IMG/VR virus record: IMGVR_UViG_3300042889_002225
Coordinates: 1 to 39,507 of that record
Length of the DNA: 39,507 nucleotides
From: a virus
Direction: 5' to 3' (one strand)
The notes under the pieces were generated by a model. That model was given only the letters and a program-made list of their open reading frames with translations, did no database searches and had not been told where the DNA came from. Position 1 is the first letter of the stretch; each line of letters begins with the position of its first letter. Shown here in pieces: positions 27,841 to 36,185 of the stretch. A program made the translations under genes and the position numbers.

Positions 27841-28304
27841 CAGAAACCCCATTCAGTCAGTTGGGCCATTGCGGCGTCAATGCTGGTGTAATGGATCGCC
27901 CGTCCACCAGCTTCCGTCCACCTATTACAGTTTTTCAGCATATCGTCAATCAGAATATCTTCTGGACTAACCATATGCTCTTGCTTATCCTTGGAGAAGC
28001 AGGTGATGACTGGGACATGCTTACCGAGTTCTCGGCTGCACCATTCCCGCTTGCCCTCATCCGCGAGACGGAAACCACTACGTGGGCAACCCGTGAGGAT
28101 CGTGGGACTGTAGTTGGAAATGCGAGCCCAAAGCTGCAATGCACCGGGCAGAGCTGGGAGATCATGCCAGTGACGTTCGCGAGCATTGATTCGCTTCCAC
28201 ATCTCGGGTTCCGGGATGGAGCGTGGGTGCATACCGTTGAACATCTCGAATCCACGTTCGAAGTCTACGAGTACGCCGTCTAGGTCACAGAATAGCTTGG
28301 TCAT
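27840..28304 (-). CDS. HAD-family 5'-nucleotidase-like protein
   Basis: A 154-residue protein with AAGGAAG before ATG 28304. Motif I DLDGVLVDF (Asp7, Asp9), motif II LTGCP, and C-terminal LIDDMLKNCNRW (motif IV) resemble the 5'(3')-deoxyribonucleotidase (NT5C-like) family that dephosphorylates dNMPs. It would complement the dCMP deaminase and MazG in nucleotide turnover. The 170 bases upstream (28305-28472) hold no ORF. Confidence 0.85.
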   Translation of the reverse strand: MTKLFCDLDGVLVDFERGFEMFNGMHPRSIPEPEMWKRINARERHWHDLPALPGALQLWARISNYSPTILTGCPRSGFRLADEGKREWCSRELGKHVPVITCFSKDKQEHMVSPEDILIDDMLKNCNRWTEAGGRAIHYTSIDAAMAQLTEWGF

Positions 28305-28472
28305 TTCACTTCCTTCTCGATCTTCTTGATTCTAATCAACTACTATACAGACGTCCGTTAACTGAACGACTGGGTATAGCATGGCACTAAGAACCACCTC
28401 CCCGCAGCGAGGTAACTCTTAATAACACGGAATATCCAATCTTTCAATTAAAGAACAACTGGATAGGCGTGC

Positions 28473-29042
28473 TCACTTGCTTTCTGGCTTCTTCAATCCA
28501 GAAGCGGCAATCGCATTCGCGAAAGGCGTGGGCTGAGTTCCGCGCTGAACCCCAATGAGGCTCTCAATGAATTCGCGTTGTGAATCCTTGGGAAACGACT
28601 CGATGGAGGGTGCAACCTCGTGATCGCTCATCACACAGTACGCCCTGATCTGATCCTTAAAGATCTGGCTGATCATCGCACTCTTACCAGCAGCCCGTCC
28701 TGCCGCCCAGATCGCCATATTAGATTTTCCCGAACCTGCCCCCATCGAAAAGGGGTAGAGTGAATTGATATCATCGAGGAATCTGACCCGAGGTTCTGGT
28801 GGCTCCTGGTACACGAGTTTGAAATGAATTGCGGTGGACTTGCTTTTATCACCCGTGAAAATGATAGTGCGGTTGGGTGCCGTCCTAAACTTCCAGAGAG
28901 AATCCTTGCTATCATTCCATGACCACTCGGTGTGATCAGCGCAAACATGGTCAAGAAGTTTTCGGGCTTCCTCACTATCGCTTACGCGAACAGTTAACTC
29001 ATAGGAAGTTGGTGCGGCCTCACCAATAGAACAGTTTGTCAC
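28473..29042 (-). CDS. FKL-domain fusion with P-loop-like extension
   Basis: A 189-residue protein starting at GTG 29042 (GTGA overlap). Residues 1-80 are an FKL module (YELTVRVSDSEEARKLLDHV, RTIIFTGDKSKSTAIHFKLVYQ). The C-terminal 110 residues carry two Walker-A-like strings, GAGSGKS and AGRAAGKS, and a charged helical end. No Walker B or other ATPase motif is evident, so it may be a terminase-like or other P-loop remnant fused to the module. Confidence 0.7.
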   Translation of the reverse strand: MTNCSIGEAAPTSYELTVRVSDSEEARKLLDHVCADHTEWSWNDSKDSLWKFRTAPNRTIIFTGDKSKSTAIHFKLVYQEPPEPRVRFLDDINSLYPFSMGAGSGKSNMAIWAAGRAAGKSAMISQIFKDQIRAYCVMSDHEVAPSIESFPKDSQREFIESLIGVQRGTQPTPFANAIAASGLKKPESK

Positions 29043-29365
29043 AGGCTGCCTGTTAGATCTCGAATGCTATTGTAGCCCGGTAGCTCAACTACGTCGCCGT
29101 GCCACGCGAGTTTGAACAGCATGGCATCATCCTTGTGATTGAACAAGAAGTAGCCTTCATAGGCCGATGCTTCATGGCTGATGGGGGTCAAATCGCCGAA
29201 GCAACTCCAATCCCATGGCGCGCTGGACCATTGCTGACTTGCCCATGTGACCATGGGACGAATCCAGTGCTTCTCTTTAAGGAAAGCCAGGTACCGCAGA
29301 GTCTCACGACGAGGGCGATCACTACCCTCGATCGTCTCTTCATATACGGTAACCTTGTAGATCAA
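29039..29365 (-). CDS. FKL-family small protein 39
   Basis: A 108-residue member starting at TTG 29365, giving a TTGA overlap with the MazG-like gene. Strand YKVTVYEE, RPMVTWASQQW in the helix position, strand GYFLFNHKDD, motif AMLFKLAWHG, then an 18-residue tail (beginning DVVELPGYNS). Confidence 0.74.
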   Translation of the reverse strand: MIYKVTVYEETIEGSDRPRRETLRYLAFLKEKHWIRPMVTWASQQWSSAPWDWSCFGDLTPISHEASAYEGYFLFNHKDDAMLFKLAWHGDVVELPGYNSIRDLTGSL

Positions 29366-29715
29366 GCGGCATCATCCACGGCAAGCTTCTTGGCCGAAGC
29401 CTCCGCGCGTTGACGTGCCCACTTGGCTAGCTTGCGTTCAAATTCAGCCTTAATGGCTTCGAGTCGCTCGTCGTCACTCATCTCGTCTTGATCGGGCATG
29501 GGTGTGAGTAGCATATCAAAGCCAAGGATGATGGTGTCCGTCAGCTCTTCACGAACATCGGCCCACGTCATATTCTTGTGGTTGTTCTCACTGGTAACAG
29601 CCAAGACCGCCTGGCTGGTCTCCCCCACCTCCTCGCAGAGCTTTAGGCAGCGCCGATCAATGTTCTCGTGGCTTCGGCCTGGGTTGGCGTCGCGGATGGC
29701 ATCGATGATATCCAA
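29362..29715 (-). CDS. MazG-like pyrophosphohydrolase
   Basis: A 117-residue protein starting at TTG 29715 with GGAG eight bases upstream. The core LKLCEEVGETSQAVLAV and WADVREELTDTIILGFDMLL is the MazG EExxE...ExxD arrangement for Mg-dependent hydrolysis of NTP side products. The C-terminal third is a charged helix. It is unlike the MazG-like protein at 9390 in sequence, so the window has two subfamilies. It heads the two FKL genes 39 and 38. Confidence 0.88.
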   Translation of the reverse strand: MDIIDAIRDANPGRSHENIDRRCLKLCEEVGETSQAVLAVTSENNHKNMTWADVREELTDTIILGFDMLLTPMPDQDEMSDDERLEAIKAEFERKLAKWARQRAEASAKKLAVDDAA

Positions 29716-29739
29716 GAGAAATGCTCCATATTGCAGCCG

Positions 29740-29746
29740 CTAAATA
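29740..29746 (+). promoter_or_regulatory. T4-type late promoter of the spanin genes
   Basis: CTAAATA 43 bases before ATG 29789. On the opposite strand the same bases could form a -10 with TTGACG (29764-29769), giving a divergent promoter for the MazG-like gene. Confidence 0.65.
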
Positions 29747-29788
29747 GAGCATTGTTGTCTATTCGTCAATCAATAAAGGAGAGACGAA

Positions 29789-30193
29789 ATGTTGAAAGTT
29801 TACGCTATCATCGGCCTAGTGGTACTCACCCTTGCGGGTGTGGGCTATGGTTATTTTCAGTGGAGCCAAGATAAAATGGCCAAGCTGAACCAGAATATTG
29901 CAGAGCAGGGTATTGCCATTGCAGAACAAAATGATACCATCGGTAGTTTGAACGGTAGGATCGATTCAGTGCAAGGAGCCTATTCTAATTACAACGCCAA
30001 TGTTAACCGCCATCGTGAGAGTTCCGCGGAACTCTCACAAGAGATCACGGATCCGGAGATCAATAACAATGCGAGCTCCCAACCCCGTGAAACCGAGGTC
30101 ATCATCAACACGTTCACCGACAATCTCTTCAACCAGTTTGAATTGATCTCGCGTGGCCATACAACTCCGGTGCCCACAAATGAAACTCAGTAA
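29789..30193 (+). CDS. Inner-membrane spanin-like protein (i-spanin, Rz-like)
   Basis: A 134-residue protein with AAAGGAGA upstream of ATG 29789. One N-terminal transmembrane segment (about residues 4-25, YAIIGLVVLTLAGVGYGYF), then a periplasmic coiled coil (LNQNIAEQGIAIAEQNDTIG). It overlaps the start of a lipoprotein gene by 14 bases, the usual Rz/Rz1 arrangement. Spanins fuse inner and outer membranes at lysis. A late promoter precedes it. The assignment rests on architecture. Confidence 0.65.
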   Translation: MLKVYAIIGLVVLTLAGVGYGYFQWSQDKMAKLNQNIAEQGIAIAEQNDTIGSLNGRIDSVQGAYSNYNANVNRHRESSAELSQEITDPEINNNASSQPRETEVIINTFTDNLFNQFELISRGHTTPVPTNETQ

Positions 30194-30584
30194 TCTCGTT
30201 CTCATTCTCGGAAGTACGATCTTCCTATCAGGTTGCTTCACAACCACTGGTCCCATTCAAACATCACCAGCGGTGATTCCCGCGGTCATCGCACCCGTTC
30301 CCGCTCCGGTAAACATGCGTCCAGTACGCTGGCAGGTTCTAACTACTGCAGACCTACAACGTATCGTGGCCGAACAAGAAGCTAACCCAGACCCCAATTT
30401 CGTCTTGTACGCATTGGACAATGGTAACTTTCAGGCCCTCAATCTCAACCTCGTTGACATCCGCCAGTTTGTTCTAGAACAACAAGAGGTCATCACCTTC
30501 TATGAGAAGGTGGAGGCGGATGCCCATGCAGAGGCTGAAGAGGAACCTGCGCGCCGGAGATGTTTTCTAGGTCTGTGTCTGTAA
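30180..30584 (+). CDS. Outer-membrane lipoprotein, o-spanin-like
   Basis: ATG 30180 gives 134 residues with a lipoprotein signal: MKLSNLVLILGSTIFLSGC, lipobox LSGC with Cys19. A Pro/Ala-rich linker follows (PAVIPAVIAPVPAPVNM), then a folded part with ALDNGNFQALNLNLVDIRQF, an acidic run and a Cys-containing end. Partner of the gene at 29789; longer than Rz1 of lambda. Confidence 0.65.
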   Translation: MKLSNLVLILGSTIFLSGCFTTTGPIQTSPAVIPAVIAPVPAPVNMRPVRWQVLTTADLQRIVAEQEANPDPNFVLYALDNGNFQALNLNLVDIRQFVLEQQEVITFYEKVEADAHAEAEEEPARRRCFLGLCL

Positions 30585-30588
30585 TAGA

Positions 30589-30616
30589 TTGACGCACCTC
30601 CAGTTCATGCTAGAAC
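30589..30616 (+). promoter_or_regulatory. Promoter for a leaderless mRNA (dnaJ-like)
   Basis: TTGACG, 16 bp, TAGAAC with TGC before the -10; seven bases then ATG 30624. The spacer end CCAGTTCATGC is identical to the RNase P RNA promoter. GTTC/GAAC brackets the -10. Confidence 0.7.
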
Positions 30617-30623
30617 AGAATAC

Positions 30624-31493
30624 ATGAGCCATTATACCACTCTCGGAGTGGCTAGCACGGCGACCGCGGCTGAGATCAAGTCAGCCTACCGTGCATTAGC
30701 CAAGAAGCATCACCCGGACCTCAATCCGGGTAATGCTGCATCTGAGGCTCTATTCAAAGAAATCACCAACGCCTTTGATGTTCTCGGTGACGCTGAAAAG
30801 CGTTCCAAGTATGACGGTGAACAAACTGGCTTCCGTTATACGGGTGAACAACAGCAATGGGGCAGTTCAGCCCATCATGGTTTTGGTCATAGTCCCGCCT
30901 ATGACGACATTCTAGCTGATATCATGCGGCAACGTGCTCGCCGTGGGGCACATGGATTCTCAGAATATGAGGGTGTGAAGAACCGAGACATCCAACTCAC
31001 ATATACGATTACGCTGGAAGAGGCCTTCACGGGTAAGGAAACCAACCTCAAGTATAAGGTGGGTGCTGAAAGCCGTGACATTATTCTCAAGGTACCACAG
31101 GGTATTCAATCGGGGATGAAGATTCGCCATCCGGGACTGGGTGATCACGCGGCCAAAGCCGTTCCCGCTGGTGATCTCTTTGTTACCATCGACGTCATGC
31201 CACACGCTCGCTTTGTTCGTACTGGTAACGACATCATGGTCACGGCTCAGATTGATTATCTCCAGGCAATGACAGGCGGCAGCGTTGACGTTCCCACCAT
31301 CGACGGCCACACTCTTCGTCTCAAGGTACCCGCCGGGACTGCACCAGGCAAAGTGGTTCGAGTAGTGGGACGTGGTATGAACACGAGCAGAGGCCGCGGC
31401 GACATGTTCGTTGAATTTGGCGTCGTGGCTCCTGTACTCAGCAATGAGGAACGTGCAAAGATTCAGGAGATAGTCAGTCAACGAAAAGGTTGA
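30624..31493 (+). CDS. DnaJ/CbpA-type co-chaperone
   Basis: A 289-residue protein. The J-domain occupies 1-66 with HPD at 30-32; no zinc-finger CxxC repeats follow, so it is a CbpA-type (class II) J-protein. Two C-terminal beta domains follow (about 115-289; RDIILKVPQGIQSGMKIRHPG, TLRLKVPAGTAPGKVVRVVGRG). It would recruit host DnaK. No ribosome-binding site precedes the ATG, which lies seven bases after the -10, so the mRNA is predicted to be leaderless. Confidence 0.93.
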   Translation: MSHYTTLGVASTATAAEIKSAYRALAKKHHPDLNPGNAASEALFKEITNAFDVLGDAEKRSKYDGEQTGFRYTGEQQQWGSSAHHGFGHSPAYDDILADIMRQRARRGAHGFSEYEGVKNRDIQLTYTITLEEAFTGKETNLKYKVGAESRDIILKVPQGIQSGMKIRHPGLGDHAAKAVPAGDLFVTIDVMPHARFVRTGNDIMVTAQIDYLQAMTGGSVDVPTIDGHTLRLKVPAGTAPGKVVRVVGRGMNTSRGRGDMFVEFGVVAPVLSNEERAKIQEIVSQRKG

Positions 31494-31517
31494 ATTCTCG
31501 CCAACCCTTGCTATCTA
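31490..31517 (+). promoter_or_regulatory. Promoter of the def-clpA operon
   Basis: TTGAAT, 16 bp, TATCTA with TGC before the -10. The -35 overlaps the end of the dnaJ-like gene. Leader about 30 bases. Confidence 0.5.
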
Positions 31518-31555
31518 GTGAGAGCAGGCAACGATCGAACCACTGATGTCCTGCA

Positions 31556-32053
31556 ATGAACCTTATCATCCCTGAGAATTCTAAAGAGCTCCGAGAGCTC
31601 ACTCCCGCATGGGACTTCGCGGCGCCGCCCGAGGAAGCACAACCACTGGTGGCTATCATGTATGCCACAATGCGGATGGAGAATGGTGTGGGTCTGGCCG
31701 CGCCTCAGATCGGAAAGAATCACCGTATCTTCATTATGGGGGATGACACGTCATTCAAGGCGTGCTTTAATCCTGAAATCCTGAAATTCAAGGGCGACGT
31801 CGTCCTTAACGAAGAGGGGTGCCTGAGCTTTCCCGGTTTGCTCCTTAAGGTCAAACGAAGTTCAGAGATCGACGTACGGTATTGGAATCAAGACGGTGAG
31901 CTCCTAGAAGAGTCGCTCTCTGGGTTACAGTCTATATGTTTCCAACATGAACTCGATCACCTCGATGGAATTTGCTTTGACCAGCGGGTTGGTACAGTGA
32001 GTTTGGCTATGGCTAAGAATCGTCGCGCTAAGGCGTTGAAAGGAAAGCGTTAA
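31556..32053 (+). CDS. def: Peptide deformylase
   Basis: A 165-residue protein with all three catalytic motifs: GVGLAAPQIG (44-53), EGCLSFPG (87-94, metal Cys89) and QHELDHLDG (130-138, metal His131/His135 and catalytic Glu132). It removes formyl groups from nascent N-termini. The C-terminus is basic (KNRRAKALKGKR) and could contact the ribosome. Coupled to clpA by TAATG. Confidence 0.96.
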   Translation: MNLIIPENSKELRELTPAWDFAAPPEEAQPLVAIMYATMRMENGVGLAAPQIGKNHRIFIMGDDTSFKACFNPEILKFKGDVVLNEEGCLSFPGLLLKVKRSSEIDVRYWNQDGELLEESLSGLQSICFQHELDHLDGICFDQRVGTVSLAMAKNRRAKALKGKR

Positions 32054-34359
32054 TGTCGAGTACCCCACCTGTCAATGTGGACAAGGCGCAAGAGATCATC
32101 GAACGTGCCGGTGATATTGCAACCATGAACATGCACGAGTACGTGACCCTAGAGCACCTCCTGGCCAGCCTGCTTGGAGAGAGTGCGGTCAAAGAGGTGC
32201 TCATCGATCTCGACGTGGATGTGGACGAACTCGAGAAAGACCTCGTGAGTTTCTATGGTGCGGGTATCTTGCCCAAGGCCCAGGAAGGCTTTGCGGCAAG
32301 GCGCACTCCGGCTCTTATGAACGCCATTAAGCGAGCTACTGCTCAGGTCATGCTGAGTGGCCGCAAGAAGATTCAACCCACTGACCTCCTGGTGAGTCTG
32401 GTTGAACAGGCTGACGAAGACAGTCACGCTTTCTTCTTCCTGGCCAAATACGGCGTTGACGCTGACACACTAAAGTTCGTTGTCAGCCATCCTGTTCATG
32501 AAGCAGATGACGGCGAGGAAGAAGAGGATGAAACCGCGGGATTGAATAAGAACCAGCGCCTTCTTGCCAGGTACTGCATCAACCTCAATGATCAAGCGGG
32601 CAAAGGTCTCATTGATCCACTGATTGGTCGCGAGGCTGAAGTGGCCTCACTGATTCTCACCACCGCTCGTCGCACCAAGAATAACAGCGTTCTTATCGGT
32701 GAACCCGGTGTGGGTAAGACCGCCGTGGTCGAAGGCCTGGCCAAGATGATAGTCGAGGGTGACGTCCCCGATAGCATCAAGACCGCAGTAGTCTACAGCC
32801 TAGACATCAGCGCTCTAATGGCGGGTGCCAAGTTCAGGGGCGACATGGAAGAGCGCCTCAAACAGGTTCTCAAGGCCCTGGAAGAGTTGGAGCAACCCAT
32901 TCTCTTCATCGACGAAATCCATATGATTATGGGTGCTGGTGCTTCTTCGGGTGGAGGAGGCATGGACGTGGCCAACCTTCTCAAGCCTGCGTTGGCCAAG
33001 GGTCAACTGCGCTGTATTGGTAGTACGACCTACGAGGAGTTCAGGAAGTACTTTGAGAAGGACCGCGCCTTGCTGCGCCGCTTCCAACGTCTGGATATCA
33101 ATGAACCCAGCGTTGAGGATGCCAAGCGTATCGTTCATGGTCTTTCCACTGTGTATGGTGACTACCACGGCGTCACATATACCGATGAAGCCCTGGATGC
33201 AGCGGTTGAACTCACTGCTCGATATGTCAATGACAAACTTCTTCCAGACAAGGCCATCGACGTCATCGACGCCGCGGGTGCAAGGCAGAAGATCCGACCC
33301 GAGGAAGACAAGATCAAGATCATCGATCTATCGATGATCGAGGCTGAAGTCTCTAGGATTGCTCGCATCCCTGCCCGTACGGTCAAGGAAGACGAGGGCG
33401 ACAAGTTGGCTCACCTCGAGATTGATCTGAACGCTTCCGTGTTCGGTCAGGATGTCGCGGTACAGACCGTGACTGACGCGGTGATCATGGCGCGGTCCGG
33501 TCTGCGTTCTCCCAACAAGCCACAGAGTTCGTTCCTCTTCACCGGACCCACTGGTGTGGGTAAGACTGAATTGGCCAAGCAACTCAGCAGGACTTTGTCC
33601 TTGCCGTTGATCCGCTACAACATGAGCGAGTACATGGAGAAACACTCCGTCAGCAAGCTCATCGGTAGCCCTCCGGGCTACGTGGGCCACGGTGATGGTG
33701 CAGCAGGTTCGGGACTGTTGATCAACGACATCGAGAAGACACCCCACGCCATCCTGTTGCTCGACGAAATCGAGAAGGCGCACGAGGATGTGTTCAAACT
33801 CTTCCTGCAAGTCATGGATGATGGCATGCTCACGAGTTCGTCAGGTAAGACCGTGAACTTCCAGAACGTGTTGATCATCATGACCAGCAATGCTGGAGCG
33901 AGTGAACTGCAGAAGAATAACATTGGCTTTGCTCGTGAACTCGATGATCGGCAGGGGGCCGATGACGCAGAGATTAACAAGACCTTCTCTCCTGAATTCA
34001 GGAATCGCCTGGATGCCATTGTGAAGTTCTTGCCTCTTACGAAGAACAATATGATCCATATCGTGATCAAGTTCATCGAAGAGCTCAACGTCCTGGCTGC
34101 AGATAAGAACGTTCATCTGGATATGAGTCCCGAGGCACTGGAATGGTTGGCCGAGAAGGGTTATGATCCTAAGATGGGAGCTCGTCCTCTGAGTCGAGTC
34201 ATTGATGACCTGATCAAGAAGCCACTCAGCAGGGCATTGATCTTTGGTGATCTCAAGCGTGGTGGGACTGCGCTGGGTACGGTGGTTGATGGGGAGTTCA
34301 CTCTCCAGACCAATGCCAAGGCCGAGGAAAAAGTTGAAGAACTCGTCCAAGAAACCTAA
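32053..34359 (+). CDS. ClpA-like AAA+ unfoldase
   Basis: A 768-residue two-AAA protein, close to E. coli ClpA (758). An N-domain covers 1-150, then an acidic linker ([11 protein letters not shown]). D1 has Walker A GEPGVGKT (216-223) and Walker B ILFIDEIH (283-290). D2 has Walker A GPTGVGKT (498-505), the pore loop GYVG (542-545) and Walker B LLLDEIEK (568-575). There is no ClpB middle domain. IGF at 624-626 matches the [LIV]-G-[FL] ClpP-docking tripeptide, so it may dock onto host ClpP and feed it substrates. Translationally coupled to def. Confidence 0.93.
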   Translation: MSSTPPVNVDKAQEIIERAGDIATMNMHEYVTLEHLLASLLGESAVKEVLIDLDVDVDELEKDLVSFYGAGILPKAQEGFAARRTPALMNAIKRATAQVMLSGRKKIQPTDLLVSLVEQADEDSHAFFFLAKYGVDADTLKFVVSHPVHEADDGEEEEDETAGLNKNQRLLARYCINLNDQAGKGLIDPLIGREAEVASLILTTARRTKNNSVLIGEPGVGKTAVVEGLAKMIVEGDVPDSIKTAVVYSLDISALMAGAKFRGDMEERLKQVLKALEELEQPILFIDEIHMIMGAGASSGGGGMDVANLLKPALAKGQLRCIGSTTYEEFRKYFEKDRALLRRFQRLDINEPSVEDAKRIVHGLSTVYGDYHGVTYTDEALDAAVELTARYVNDKLLPDKAIDVIDAAGARQKIRPEEDKIKIIDLSMIEAEVSRIARIPARTVKEDEGDKLAHLEIDLNASVFGQDVAVQTVTDAVIMARSGLRSPNKPQSSFLFTGPTGVGKTELAKQLSRTLSLPLIRYNMSEYMEKHSVSKLIGSPPGYVGHGDGAAGSGLLINDIEKTPHAILLLDEIEKAHEDVFKLFLQVMDDGMLTSSSGKTVNFQNVLIIMTSNAGASELQKNNIGFARELDDRQGADDAEINKTFSPEFRNRLDAIVKFLPLTKNNMIHIVIKFIEELNVLAADKNVHLDMSPEALEWLAEKGYDPKMGARPLSRVIDDLIKKPLSRALIFGDLKRGGTALGTVVDGEFTLQTNAKAEEKVEELVQET

Positions 34360-34362
34360 ATA
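34356..34362 (+). promoter_or_regulatory. T4-type late promoter
   Basis: CTAAATA overlapping the stop codon of the clpA-like gene, upstream of the gene at 34454. Confidence 0.6.
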
Positions 34363-34370
34363 GGTGTTGA

Positions 34371-34402
34371 CCTGGAATGAGTATTAGCGTACTCATTCCA
34401 GG
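34371..34402 (+). promoter_or_regulatory. Perfect 13-bp inverted repeat
   Basis: CCTGGAATGAGTA-TTAGCG-TACTCATTCCAGG in the leader of the gene at 34454. A weak TTGACC (34367-34372)/TACTCA (34390-34395) promoter lies within it. No T-tract follows, so an operator or leader structure is more likely than a terminator. Confidence 0.6.
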
Positions 34403-34453
34403 ACACGCAGACACTGCTTCTCCAAGCGATCGACCTAAACCGGAGACAGTGCC

Positions 34454-34810
34454 ATGGATATCAAACTAGCAGAAGCCCTAGTCAGCAAAGCTCTTCTTCC
34501 CGTTGGGACAGAAGTGAAAGCGAAGTATCTCGCTGTTGGACTCGGTGGTATCGGTACCGTTCTCGTGGACGATATCTTCACCATCAAACAAATCTTCCGC
34601 AACCCCGAGGGTGAGCTACGCTTCCAACTCGAGAGTACTAGGGATGGCGTTGTTCGTCGCCTTCCCGCTGTGGCTATCTTCGAACTGGATGGTATGGATC
34701 CTGAGCGCTTTGCCGCTGTATGGGATATCAAGGCAGACGGCGGCGCGGCTAAGGTTGGCAAGCGGCGCGGACGCAAGCCCAAGGATCGGAGCATCAAAGT
34801 CGAGGGCTAA
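34454..34810 (+). CDS. Hypothetical protein with AT-hook-like tail
   Basis: A 118-residue protein (GGAG upstream of ATG 34454). A beta-rich body (GTEVKAKYLAVGLGGIGTVLVDDI, LRFQLESTRDGVVRRLP) is followed by a basic tail KVGKRRGRKPKDRSIKVEG. The RGRKP core resembles an AT-hook, suggesting minor-groove DNA binding. Two late-type promoters flank it. Family unknown. Confidence 0.72.
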   Translation: MDIKLAEALVSKALLPVGTEVKAKYLAVGLGGIGTVLVDDIFTIKQIFRNPEGELRFQLESTRDGVVRRLPAVAIFELDGMDPERFAAVWDIKADGGAAKVGKRRGRKPKDRSIKVEG

Positions 34811-34813
34811 ATA
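34807..34813 (+). promoter_or_regulatory. T4-type late promoter
   Basis: CTAAATA overlapping the stop codon of the preceding gene; 31 bases before ATG 34845. Confidence 0.6.
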
Positions 34814-34844
34814 GTGGGTGTTTATTGCACCCAGGAGGCCCCCA

Positions 34845-35015
34845 ATGGCTAAGATTCACGCTGAAGAGATCAGTATCAACGTCCTACAACTCGTTAAGGA
34901 CAATGGTATGGAACAAGACATTCTCACACCAGAGATCAGAGAAGCAATCGCGAGTGTGGTTGTTCCGATGATTGAAGAACTACTAGGCCCAGCCGCAGTA
35001 GTTGAAATCAAATAA
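34845..35015 (+). CDS. Small hypothetical late protein (56 aa)
   Basis: ATG 34845 has a strong AGGAGG six bases upstream; an earlier in-frame ATG at 34818 has none. The 56-residue product is mostly helical (NVLQLVKDNGM, EIREAIASVVVPMIEELLG). Unknown function. Confidence 0.72.
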   Translation: MAKIHAEEISINVLQLVKDNGMEQDILTPEIREAIASVVVPMIEELLGPAAVVEIK

Positions 35016-35017
35016 CA

Positions 35018-35049
35018 CAACGGGAACCTTAATCGGTTCCCGTTTCTGT
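35018..35049. terminator. Bidirectional terminator
   Basis: AACGGGAACC-TTAATC-GGTTCCCGTT between convergent genes, followed by T-rich sequence on the plus strand (TTTCTGTGTT). The stop codon of the minus-strand gene lies in the loop. Confidence 0.85.
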
Positions 35050-35436
35050 GTTGTCTTCTTCGCTTTGAATCTTCTCATCCAGTAGGGCAATCCAGCTGGT
35101 GATTTTCTGCTGATCATACATCGCAGTGGCACTGACATCCATGATGTTTCGGAACAGCTTGACTATCGCGAATGACTCGTGCCCTTCTAGGTGATTCAAA
35201 CAGAGACCAGTGCAGAGCAAACGGGTCTCTGCGTGTAGAGCTTCCCATTCGTCAACTCGCAGGCGAGCACCACCACCAAATACACTCTTAAGTGTAAGTA
35301 GGCTATAGGTTTTCACCGTCATGGGCCAGCCTTCGATGAACACATATTTGATGCCGTCGTAGGTGGCAGTCACAGGTTTGCCCGCCGTCTTGCTATAGAC
35401 GCTCCACGCCTTAATGAATTGTTCTAAACTTCTCAC
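35029..35436 (-). CDS. Hypothetical protein
   Basis: A 135-residue protein starting at GTG 35436 (weak AGGT upstream). A basic N-terminal part (KAWSVYSKTAGKPVTATYDGIKYVF) is followed by a helical middle rich in Leu/Cys (TRLLCTGLCLNHLEG) and an acidic C-terminus (SEEDNTETGTD). No family recognised. Confidence 0.68.
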   Translation of the reverse strand: MRSLEQFIKAWSVYSKTAGKPVTATYDGIKYVFIEGWPMTVKTYSLLTLKSVFGGGARLRVDEWEALHAETRLLCTGLCLNHLEGHESFAIVKLFRNIMDVSATAMYDQQKITSWIALLDEKIQSEEDNTETGTD

Positions 35437-35469
35437 GCGGTGATACCTGCCCCAATGGGTAGTGTGTGA

Positions 35470-36117
35470 TTAAAAGCCATTGAGGTCAATAGTTTCCTGC
35501 GCATCTCTATCCCAGTCGTAGGTATTCTTGCATTCAGCCTCGAAACTGTATGATCCTGCTAGGCAGAGTCTAGTGACCTTTTCCATAAAGCCAGGCCCGG
35601 GAAGAAAACCATAGCGAATGTATTTGAAAGTACGGTGCAACAAGTTCTTCTTATTACTTCTCCCGTGATCACTGGTTGCAAGGCGCATCGCCGCCAAATC
35701 CGCTAACCCTTGGGTGGATGCCGTAATGTTCTTGCCGTCGTAGGCCATCTGACAGACCGTGAAGTCAAAGTCCCGGAAGAGGGCCGTGATTCCGTGATAG
35801 CCCTTCCGCATGATTAACTGGATACGGTAAAGATTGTCACCGATGGGAACCTCGAACGTGGTGGCGTAGGCGCTCTTATAAACCTGAGTGCCTACTTTCT
35901 CTAATGCGGCCACCCATAGATGCGTTTCACCGAAACTGGAGCCGAAGAATATGTCGATGTCACCCTTGCTCAGTGGGTCGCCGTCAATCATCCTGCGCAC
36001 TGCCCCTCCCGCGATCCATGGTCCATCAAAGAGATGCAGGGGAGGAAGTAATGCCACTATGGTCTGCATCTCTGCTTGACCTAGTTGTTCTTGGCCTGGG
36101 AGAACTTGATAATCCAT
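35470..36117 (-). CDS. Poly(A)-polymerase/tRNA-nucleotidyltransferase-like protein
   Basis: 215 residues if started at ATG 36117; GTG 36153 is an alternative. WIAGGAVRRMIDGDPLSKGDIDIFF matches the class II nucleotidyltransferase signature (G-G-x-V-R, then DxD, at about 35-57). The C-terminal part has YKIRYG-like helical sequence (HRTFKYIRYGF). The family adds CCA or A tails to RNA, but phage homologues also include toxins or other transferases, so substrate is uncertain. All four phage tRNAs here already encode CCA. Confidence 0.75.
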   Translation of the reverse strand: MDYQVLPGQEQLGQAEMQTIVALLPPLHLFDGPWIAGGAVRRMIDGDPLSKGDIDIFFGSSFGETHLWVAALEKVGTQVYKSAYATTFEVPIGDNLYRIQLIMRKGYHGITALFRDFDFTVCQMAYDGKNITASTQGLADLAAMRLATSDHGRSNKKNLLHRTFKYIRYGFLPGPGFMEKVTRLCLAGSYSFEAECKNTYDWDRDAQETIDLNGF

Positions 36118-36155
36118 ACTCCATTCATAACGGCGTCCTCTTCTGTGCGTCACTA

Positions 36156-36162
36156 ATAAATA
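36156..36162 (+). promoter_or_regulatory. T4-type late promoter of the holin-like gene
   Basis: ATAAATAC, 23 bases before ATG 36186. Confidence 0.65.
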
Positions 36163-36185
36163 CGCTTAGTGATACTCTAGATCGG

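Noticed and set aside
30960-31481. Minus-strand ORF of 173 codons opposite dnaJ
   Set aside because: No ribosome site or family match, while the plus frame is a clear DnaJ-type protein.
35904-36185. N-terminal extension of the holin-like gene
   Set aside because: It lies antisense to the nucleotidyltransferase gene and upstream of the late promoter at 36156.
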